From positions 930,001 to 994,000 of the forward strand of contig NZ_CP091851.1 in the NCBI RefSeq assembly GCF_022059845.1: DNA of 64,000 nt, given 5' to 3'. The stretch comes from Terrirubrum flagellatum (GTDB lineage: Bacteria; Pseudomonadota; Alphaproteobacteria; Rhizobiales; Beijerinckiaceae). This document shows positions 42,933-52,000 of this stretch, piece after piece. Below the pieces are notes generated by a model, which searched no databases, was not told the DNA's origin, and worked only from the letters and a program-made list of their open reading frames with translations. A program made the position numbers and the translations under genes. Within the stretch, counting starts at the first letter, position 1; the number at the start of each line of letters is the position of its first letter.

Positions 42933-44981
42933 ATGAAGGCGAAGGCGTGGAGCTTCCAGCTCTCGATTGCGCTTTCTTCATTTTTATTGTTCCTCGTGCA
43001 ACCCATCATCGCAAAGCAAATCTTGCCCTGGTTTGGGGGCGCGGCGAGCGTCTGGACCACATGCCTCTTCTTTTTTCAACTCATCCTTCTTCTGGGATAT
43101 CTATACGCGCATGCCGTCGTGCGCTGGCTGCCCCCAAGACAACAGGTAGTCCTTCACGTCGGGCTTCTTGGACTCAGCATCCTGAGCCTGCCGATTGTCG
43201 CCTCGCCGTCCTGGAAAGCTGGCGTCGGTGTTCCTGCGTTCCGGCTTCTGGCGCTGCTCATGACGACAGTTGGATTACCCTACTTCATACTTTCGAGCAC
43301 CAGCCCGCTGCTGCAAGCGTGGTATGCGCGAAGCATGAAGACGCCGTATCGACTGTTTGCACTATCGAATGCGGCGTCGCTAGCGGGCCTTCTCGTCTTC
43401 CCATTTCTGTTTGAGCCGGAATTCGCGATACCGCAGCAAGCGAATCTGTGGTCGGCGCTTTTCATCCTGTTTGCGCTGGTTTGCGCGGCGACCGCGGTGT
43501 CCAGCGCGACAGGGAATGGCGCCTCGGCGAGCCAGCGTGCCGATATTGAGCCGCCGATCAGTTCACATCCTTCTCTTCGGCGGGCGATGATGTGGCTGAT
43601 TTTCTCTGCGCTCGGATCACTGACTCTCGTATCAATAAGCGCATACGTGGCTTTGAACGTCGCGTCGGCGCCGCTGATCTGGATCGCGCCTCTCGCGATC
43701 TATCTGAGCACCTTCATACTGGCGTTTGGCGACCGCCCTTACCGCGGCTGGACCATTGCCGGACCAGCGATGGGTTTGAGCGCGGCGATCCTGGCGATCT
43801 ATCACAACGCAGGATGGGTAGCCGAGTTCTATTTTTCGCTGCCGCTCTTCATGCTCGGACTCTTCTTCCTTTGCCTTTATTGCCATGGCGAGTTGGCGGG
43901 AAGAAAACCACATCCAAAATACCTGACAACCTACTATATCTTGATTTCGCTCGGAGGCGCGCTAGGGGCGCTGATAGGCAGTGTTTTCGCGCCGCTTGTC
44001 TTGCGAGGCAATTTTGAAATGCCGATTGCGCTCGCGATCGCGAGCATACTTTTTGCCTGGCAGCGCCGGCGAGAAAGCGGGGTCAAGCGAGGTGTGGCGC
44101 TCGCGCTTTCCGCGACTATTGTCACGTTGGCGGCGGCTCAAATCGGATATGAAATCTATCGATCTCGTGTGCTCGCGCGTAACTTCTATAGCGCGCTGCG
44201 CATCATTGATATTGGCGACGCCCAAAACCGCGTGCGACGGATGGAGCACGGCGGCACGCCGCATGGCGCACAGTATCTGGATCAGGCGCGCCAGAAATTG
44301 CCCATAACCTATTATAGCGCGACCTCTGGCGTCGCTATCGCCATCCGCCGTCAGCGAGAACTGAACTCGCGTGCGCCGCTGGCGATTGGCGTTGTGGGAC
44401 TTGGCGCGGGAACACTTGCCGCTTATGGCGAGGCAGGCGGGCGAATTTGTTTCTACGAGATCAATCCGCAGGTCGTCGAACTGGCCCGAAGCCAGTTTAC
44501 GTACCTTTCCGACAGCAAGGCTGCGGTCAGCATTGAACTGGGCGATGCTCGCCTGGCGCTGGAAAAGCAACCTCCGCAGAGCTTCGACGTTCTGGTTGTC
44601 GACGCCTTCACGGGAGATGCGATTCCAATGCATCTCCTGACGCGAGAGGCGATCCAGATTTATCTCAAGCATTTGAAGAGGGGTGGCGTGCTGCTTTTTC
44701 ATATCTCAAACCGATATGTCGATCTTCAGCCGGCCTTGGCCAGGCTTGCGATCGAAGAACATCTGGTGGCGAAGATTGTCGCTGATGATCCGGAGGAGGC
44801 GATTGATGAGAACTCACCAATATCGCCCTCCGATTGGGTGCTTATGGCCCATGACAGGAACTGGATGGAGTCTCCTGAAATCGCAGACGAGGCCGAAGAA
44901 CTCAAGCCGCCACATGTCGGTCCGGCCTGGACCGACGATTTCAACAATATTCTCTCCGCCATTCATCTTGGTGGAAGCTAA
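42933..44981 (+). CDS. Multi-helix membrane protein fused to a spermidine-synthase-like domain
   Basis: A 682-residue protein. Residues 1 to about 440 hold about twelve hydrophobic helices (start WSFQLSIALSSFLLFLVQPI). The cytosolic C-terminal domain has the S-adenosylmethionine-binding IGVVGLGAGTLAAYGEAGGR (about 481-500), FYEINPQVVELARS and VLVVDAFTGDAIPMHLLT, as in spermidine synthases. Such fusions are widespread, and their reaction is not established. Start at ATG 42933; the frame is open to 42846 but the residues there are polar. The next small membrane gene begins five bases later. Confidence 0.85.
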   Translation: MKAKAWSFQLSIALSSFLLFLVQPIIAKQILPWFGGAASVWTTCLFFFQLILLLGYLYAHAVVRWLPPRQQVVLHVGLLGLSILSLPIVASPSWKAGVGVPAFRLLALLMTTVGLPYFILSSTSPLLQAWYARSMKTPYRLFALSNAASLAGLLVFPFLFEPEFAIPQQANLWSALFILFALVCAATAVSSATGNGASASQRADIEPPISSHPSLRRAMMWLIFSALGSLTLVSISAYVALNVASAPLIWIAPLAIYLSTFILAFGDRPYRGWTIAGPAMGLSAAILAIYHNAGWVAEFYFSLPLFMLGLFFLCLYCHGELAGRKPHPKYLTTYYILISLGGALGALIGSVFAPLVLRGNFEMPIALAIASILFAWQRRRESGVKRGVALALSATIVTLAAAQIGYEIYRSRVLARNFYSALRIIDIGDAQNRVRRMEHGGTPHGAQYLDQARQKLPITYYSATSGVAIAIRRQRELNSRAPLAIGVVGLGAGTLAAYGEAGGRICFYEINPQVVELARSQFTYLSDSKAAVSIELGDARLALEKQPPQSFDVLVVDAFTGDAIPMHLLTREAIQIYLKHLKRGGVLLFHISNRYVDLQPALARLAIEEHLVAKIVADDPEEAIDENSPISPSDWVLMAHDRNWMESPEIADEAEELKPPHVGPAWTDDFNNILSAIHLGGS

Positions 44982-44986
44982 GCGTC

Positions 44987-45505
44987 ATGGCGGCGCCTCA
45001 GAACAGATCGAACGGTTGGCCCATGCTTGGCTCGGCCGCGGCTGTCGTGGCAGGCCTCTACTTCATTGGACTTGGTTGGCTCGGCCTTCCTCTTCGCCGG
45101 GAGGATCTGTCCGTCGCCGAGACAATCGGACCGCAACATGTCGACATGCCCATCGTTCATGAGACGTCCGGTCGAAGGCGAAGCAACTATCGATCTCAAG
45201 AAATTCGTCTTTCCGCGGTCAGCGGAATGACACAGGTCTATCGGCCGGCGCCGACACTCTGGGTGGCCGACATCAGCGATCTGCCGCCGGGGACTAAAGT
45301 TCGATACCTGGTCGATCCTCAAGCTCAGTTGATCTACGAAGCGGTCTCCGACGGCAAGACCCTTCTTGCTTACGAGGCGACGCTCGAAAACCTGTCAGCG
45401 TCCGCACGCGGCCGCATCTTTGTGGGAGCGGCGCTCACCGTCGTAGGCCTATGCGGGCTGGGGTTCGCGACCTGGCGTCGCTCGCGGCATGGTTGGAGAG
45501 CGTGA
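44987..45505 (+). CDS. Two-helix membrane protein linked to the spermidine-synthase fusion, unassigned
   Basis: A 172-residue protein with one hydrophobic helix near the start (GSAAAVVAGLYFIGLGWLGL) and one at the end (FVGAALTVVGLCGLGFAT), framing a soluble central part of about 110 residues. Not recognised. It begins five bases after the preceding stop, so the two are probably cotranscribed. Confidence 0.65.
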   Translation: MAAPQNRSNGWPMLGSAAAVVAGLYFIGLGWLGLPLRREDLSVAETIGPQHVDMPIVHETSGRRRSNYRSQEIRLSAVSGMTQVYRPAPTLWVADISDLPPGTKVRYLVDPQAQLIYEAVSDGKTLLAYEATLENLSASARGRIFVGAALTVVGLCGLGFATWRRSRHGWRA

Positions 45506-46035
45506 AGCGCCCTGGGCCGAAAAGCATCACGCAGAGTGCTGGATCAAATCAATGCCTTTATCGGTTCTTGAACTTGCGCCTGTTAGACGGTTTGTTGCAC
45601 GCCCTGTTGGCGATCGGAATTCGACGCGGCTTAGCCGGCTTCCAGATCACGCGTGATCGAGATGCGTCTTCAGCCTCCGGGCGCACTGCGCCCCTCGGAT
45701 TTTGGAGGCGTTCCACGAAAATACTGAAGACGCTCGACGCGCCTTGTCAGGGCTCGCTCCAGGAGCGGCAATATTCGGAACCAAAATGTTGCGTAACCGC
45801 AACACGATAGAAGAGTCTTGTAACAACTGCTTACGTCAGGAACCATTTCTTCATACTTCCTTCCTGATTCCGCTAGCCGAATCAGCGGGATAAGGAATTT
45901 GCCTATTTTCTTTGCATGTCGATACCGCCTTTCTGAGCGTTTCCTCTCATTGCAAACGCACAACTCCTGAGTACCGTTTCGTCAGTTTTTTAGGTCGCCT
46001 GCAGCGGCGGGCGTTATTTGTTGTCAGGGGCGGGG
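45506..46035. other. 530-base leader region of the autotransporter
   Basis: No gene. It becomes T-rich towards the end and holds the 22-bp palindrome at 45864-45885. TTCTTTGCATGTCG and other AT-rich parts between 45880 and 46000 may hold the promoter, but I cannot fix -35 and -10 boxes. Confidence 0.4.
45864..45885. promoter_or_regulatory. 22-bp palindrome upstream of the giant autotransporter
   Basis: Arms CTGATTC and GAATCAG enclose C-GCTAGC-C; all eleven pairs match except one C/C. It lies 151 bases before the autotransporter start and no other gene begins nearby, so it probably binds that gene's regulator. The small HTH gene at 53432 is a candidate. Confidence 0.5.
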
Positions 46036-49000
46036 ATGTTCCGTTCGTCGATTGCCCGGCGCCGAGTGCGCCTGCGTCGTTCTGCAATCCTTCTCGGGAG
46101 CACGTCGCTGCCGATCGCCGCGATTCTCGCGGCGATCGCCGTCAGCGGCCCTGCCAGCGCGCAGGTCGGCGGTAATGGTGGCCCGGGTTCAGGAACGACG
46201 GCGGGAACCGCCGGAACATCGGGCGACGGCAATGCGGCCGGCGATGGCGCGGCAGGCGGAGCAGGAAGTCCCGGAGGCGGCGCGGGCACGGCTGGATCGC
46301 CGCAGACGTCAGGCGACGGGGCAGGCGGGTCTGCAGTGTCGGCAAGCGGCGGCGGCGGCGGCGGGCCGGGCGCCGGCGGCGGCGGCGGCGCGGCTTCAGG
46401 TGGTTCGGCAGGCGGCGGCGGCGGTGGCGGCGGCGGTCGTGGAGCGACCTTGAACGGCGCCAGCCCGACAATTTCAGCGACCACGACCGGCGGCGTCGGC
46501 GGCGCCGGCGCTGCCGGGACGGGCGGCAATGGCGACGGCGGCGGCGGCGGCGGCGGCGGTGTAGGCGCCGCGTTTGGCGGAACCGGCACGCTGTCGGTCA
46601 ACAACGGAATTTCAGTAACGGGCGGCGCAGGCGGCGCGGGCGGCGGCGGCATTTTCGGCGGCGGCGGAGGCGCTGGAGGTACAGGCATCCGCGTGACCAC
46701 CGGAGCGGGCGTCTCTTTGGCGATCAATGGGTCCGTGTCCGGGGGCGCGGGCGGCGCCGGCGGCGTTGGCGTGACAACAGGAGCCAACGGCGCCGGTGGC
46801 GTCGGCATCGTCGGCCAGAATCTAAGCATCACGCTTGGCGCGACCGGCTCGATCTCCGGCGGCAGCGGCGCCAACGCCATCAATTTCACCGGCGGCGCGA
46901 ACAACCTTCTCTTGCAGGGCGGAACGGTCACAGGCGGTGTCGACGTCGCGGCTGGCGGTTCGGTGGATTTCACCACGACCAATGGCCAGACCCTGTCCAG
47001 CGTGATCAGCGGCGGCGGCTCCGTCCTCAAGACGGGCGCGGGAACGATCACGCTCTCGGGCGCCAACACCTATTCCGGCGGCACGAGCATCAGCGCCGGA
47101 ACGATTGTCGCGTCGAACGCCACTGCGCTTGGCTCGGGCAATCTGACGATGAGCGGCACCTCGACGCTGCGGTCGACGGTGGATCTCAACCTGACGCCGA
47201 CAAGCGTCAATTTCAACAGTGGCACCGTTACGCTGAGCGCCGCCGCCGGGACCACATTGTCGATCGCTCCCACGGGCTTTTCGAACTTCCTGAACGCGAC
47301 CTATCATTTCGGCGGCGCCGTGGCGGGCGACACCGGCACGGTGGTTTTTGCGCCGCCGTCGGCCGGCAGCACAGTTGGCCTTTCCGCCGTCTTTGTCGTT
47401 GACGCCGGCACTCTGAAGCTGGCCGGCAGCGCGCCCGACATTTCTACCCTCTTCGTGAATTCCACCAGCTTGACCGTGGCCAATGGCGCGACGGTTGATC
47501 TGAACGGCAGGAACGCCGGCTCGCGCATTCTCAGCGGCGGCGGCGTCATCACCAACACGGCGGCGTCCACCACCGCCAATTTCCAGCTGTTTGGAACCGG
47601 CGCGGACAGCACTTTCAGCGGCGTGATCCAGGATGGGGCGGGCGTCGTCTCGCTCACCAAGGGCCAAACGAGCAAATTGACGCTCTCGGGCGCCAACACC
47701 TATTCCGGCGCCACCGCGGTCAGCGGCGGCACATTGTCGGCCGGCGCGGCGAATGCGTTCAGCGCCAACAGCGCCGTGACCCTTTCAGGCACGGGCGTGC
47801 TGGAGCTGAACGGCTTTAACCAGACGATCAAGTCGCTGACCGGCGCTTCGGCAACGAGCATCGTTCGCAACAATGCCGCGGCCAACGCCGTGCTGACGGT
47901 CGGCGATACGAACGACACCGTCTATGCCGGCACGATTGTCGATGGCGCGGCGGGAACGCTGGCGCTGCTGAAGCAGGGCGCGGGCAAGCTGACGCTGACC
48001 AATGGCGGCAACACCTTCAGCGGCGGCATTACGCTTCAGGGAGGCACGCTGTCGATCGGCGCCACCGGCGCGGCCGGCGCGGGGACGATCACCACGACGG
48101 GTTCGGTGATCGATTACGCCGACACCGTCGTCAACGCTGCGCCGATCAACATCAACAGCAATACGACGCAGTTGCAGCAGATCGGCGGCACGGCCGAACA
48201 GTCGGGCGCGATCAGCGAAACGGCCGGTCCGCGCCCGCTGGAGAAAATCGGCAGCGGCGTTCTCAATCTTTCAAGCGCGGCGAACAGCTATACCGGGCTA
48301 ACGACGATCACCGCCGGCACGCTGGCGCTTTTGAATTCGGGCTCGATCGCGACGTCGAGCGGCGTGTCGCTCGCGACAGGGGCGACCTTCGACATTTCGC
48401 AATTGTCGGGCGCGGGGACCACGATTCAGACCCTCAACAACACCATTGCCGGTCAGACGGGAACGGTGGCGCTGGGCTCCAGGCTGCTCACCATCTCGAA
48501 CGGCGGCGCCTTTGGCGGCGTGATTCAGGACGCCGGCCTCGGCGCGGGAACGGGCGGCGGCCTGCTTTTGAACGGCGGCACGCTGACGCTGACCGGGACG
48601 AACACCTATACCGGCGCGACGACCGTCAGCACCGGCGCGGTTCTGAATATCCAGAACAGCTCGGCGCTCGGCGGGACCGGCGCGGGCGCTGGCACGAGCG
48701 TTTTCAACGGCGCCGAGCTGCAATTGCAGGGCGGCATCGCGGTCGGCGCGGAAGCGCTGGGTCTTTTCGGAACGGGCGTCTCCGGCGGCGGCGCGTTGCG
48801 CAATATTTCGGGCGCCAACAGTTGGGGCGGCGCGATCACACTCAACGGCGACAGCCGCATCAATTCTGATGCGGGCTCGCTGACGCTGACGGGCGGCGTC
48901 AGCGGCGCCTTCGCGCTGACGCTGGGCGGCGCGGGCGATGGCGTCGTCAGCGCCACAGGCATTTCGACCGTGGCGTCGCTGACCAAGGATGGCGCGGGGA

Positions 49001-52000
49001 CCTGGACGCTGTCGGCGATCAACACCTATACCGGCGCGACGACAATCAGCGCGGGCGTGCTTGCTCTGTCCGGCATTGGCGCGATCGCGAATTCAAGTGG
49101 CGTGTCGTTGGCGACAGGAACGACGTTCGATATCTCGCAAACCGCCAGCGGAGCGGTGATCCAGGCGCTGAACAATACCGCTGCAGGTCAAACCGGGACG
49201 GTGGCGCTGGGCTCGCAGACGCTGACGGTGTCGGGCGGTGGGACCTTCGCCGGCGTCATTCAGGACGCCGGCATCGGCGCTGGAACGGGTGGCGGGCTGA
49301 CTATTTCGGGCGGCACGCTGACGCTGACGGGCACGAACACCTATACGGGCGCGACCACGATCAACGCCGGCACGTTGGCGTTGTCGGGGACGGGCTCGAT
49401 CGCGCAATCGAGCGGCGTTGCGGTTGCGGGAACGTTTGATATTTCCGCGACGACGGCGGGCGCGTCCATCAAGACCTTGTCGGGCGCAGGCACGGTGACG
49501 CTGGGCGGGCAGACGCTGACGATCACCAACGGCTCAACCACCTTCTCCGGCGCGATCGGCGGCGGGGGCGGGCTCACGGTGTCGGGCGGCGCGCAGACCC
49601 TGAGCGGCGCGAACGGCTACTTCGGCGCGACGACGATCACGGGGGGCACGCTCGCCTTGTCGGGAACGGGGTCGATCTTGAGTTCGACCGGCGTGGTGCT
49701 GGCGACCGGCGGCGTGTTCGATATTTCGCAAACCGCTGCCGGAGCGACGATCCAGACGCTGAACAACACCGCCGCAGGCCAGACCGGGACTGTGGCGCTG
49801 GGCTCCAAAACGCTGACGGTGTCGACCGGCGGCAGCTTCGCAGGCGTGATCCAGGATGGCGGCATTGGCGGCGGAACCGGCGGCGGGCTGACGGTTTCGG
49901 GCGGCGTGCTGACGCTGACGGGTTCGAACACCTACACCGGCAATACGACGGTGACGGGCGGCGTGCTGACGGTGGGCGACGGGGCGACGAACGGCTCGAT
50001 CAGCGGGTCGAGCAAGATCGTCCTGAGCACGGCAGGCGCGACATTAGCGCTGAACCGCAGCGATACGGTCAACGTGTCCAATGTGATCACGAGCGTCGCT
50101 GGCGGCATATTCAGTCAGAACGGTTCAGGCACGACGATTCTCACCGGCTCGAACTCGGTCGGCAACCAGTTCCTGGGCACGGCGAACGCCGATAACGGCG
50201 TCCTGCGCGTCAACGGCGTGTTCGGCGACACCGCTGGCAACGCGGCGACGCTGAACGTCAGGTTTGGCGCGACGTTGCAGGGGACGGGGACGTTCAACGG
50301 CAATGTGACGGTCCAGAACCTCAGCATACTGGCGCCTGGCGCGAGCCCGGGCACGCTGACGGTCGGCGGCAATCTCACGCTGAACGCCGGTTCGATCTCG
50401 AACTTCGAGCTCGGCTCGAACGGCGTCGTCGGCAACGGCGTCAATGACCTCGTCAAGGTCGGCGGACAGTTGACGCTCGGCGGCACTTTGAATGCGGCTG
50501 CGGCGTCGGCCGGCTATTACCGGCTGTACAACTACGGCACGCTGGCCGGCGGCAGCACCTACGCCACGGTCAACCTGACCGGCGCGACGGGAACGGCGAC
50601 GGTGCTGACCAATGTCCCCAACCAGGTCAATCTGTCGATCATCGGCGCAGGCCAGCAGATCCAGTTCTGGGACGGCGCCGACCTGACCGGCTCGACGGCC
50701 GAAGGCGCCGGCGCGGTCAACGGCGGAACATCGACTTGGGATTCGACGCGGACGAACTGGACCGGCGGCCCGCTGATCACGGATACATCTGCCGGAATCA
50801 ATGACCAGTGGCGGTCGTCTGTCGCGGTGTTCCAGGGAACGGCGGGAACGGTCACGGTGTCGGGAGCGCAGAGTTTCGACACGCTGCAGTTCAACGTCGC
50901 AGGCTACACGCTGACCGGCGGCCAGTTGTCGATCGGCGTTGCGGGCGCGAACGCCGGCAACCCGTCGCTGACGGGCAGCATCATCAACGTCAACGGAGTG
51001 ACCGCGACGATCGCTTCGCAGATCGTCAACGGCGCCGGCTCGCGGCTCAACATCGTCGGCGGCGGCGTGCTCAATCTGGGCGGGAACAACACGTTCAATG
51101 GCGGCCTGAACGTGCTCAACGCGACCGTCAACGCGACGGGAACGGGCGGGCTCGGCGCCGGCGCGGTGACCTTGGCCGGCGGAACGATCAATGTCTCGGC
51201 GGCGACGGTGCAGACGGTCACGGGCGTGACCGCGGCCGCGGGGACGAACTTCAACAACAGCGGCGCGGTCAATTCCGGCTCGTCGATCCAGAACGCGGGA
51301 ACCTGGGCCACCGCCGCCGGCTCGTCGTCGAGCGGCGGCCTCACCAATACGGGAACGGTGAACGCGGCCGGCGGCGCGATCAATGGCGCGATCCTCAACA
51401 GCAGCGCGTTCAACGTCACGGGAACGGTGACGAACGACGCGACCTTCACCAACAACGCCAATCTGACGGTGTCGGGAACCGGCAATTTCTCGATCGCGAC
51501 GCGGCTGACCAACAATGCGGCCGGCGTGGTGCTGAACAATGGCGTCATCACGGACGATCTCGTCAACGCCGGCCTGGTGACGAACAACGGGACCTACAAC
51601 GCCAATGTCTCCAGCAATACGGGGACGATCATCAACGCAGGAACCTGGAACGGCAACATCGTCAATTCCGGCACGTTCGCGAATTCGGGGATTGTGACGA
51701 ACGGCCTGACCAATTCAGGGATCGCGACGACGACGGGCGGGGCGCTCAATGGCGCGAACGTCAACAGCGGAACCTTCACCGTCAACGGGACGACGACGGC
51801 GAACAGCACGTTCAGCAACAGCGGGACGTTCGCGCTCGCCGGTGGCAATTTCACCGGCGTCACCACCTTCACCAACAGCGGCACGGTGACGGCGACCGGA
51901 TCGCGCACGCTCGGCGCGGCGAGCTTCGTCAACACCGCGGCCGGCCTGATCGATCTGCGCAACAGCAGCCTGACCGACACGCTGACGCTGACCGGAAGCT

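Noticed and set aside
46014-47069. Leftward Pro-rich frame opposite the Gly tract
   Set aside because: Poly-Pro is the direct complement of the poly-Gly codons; no start signals or family match.
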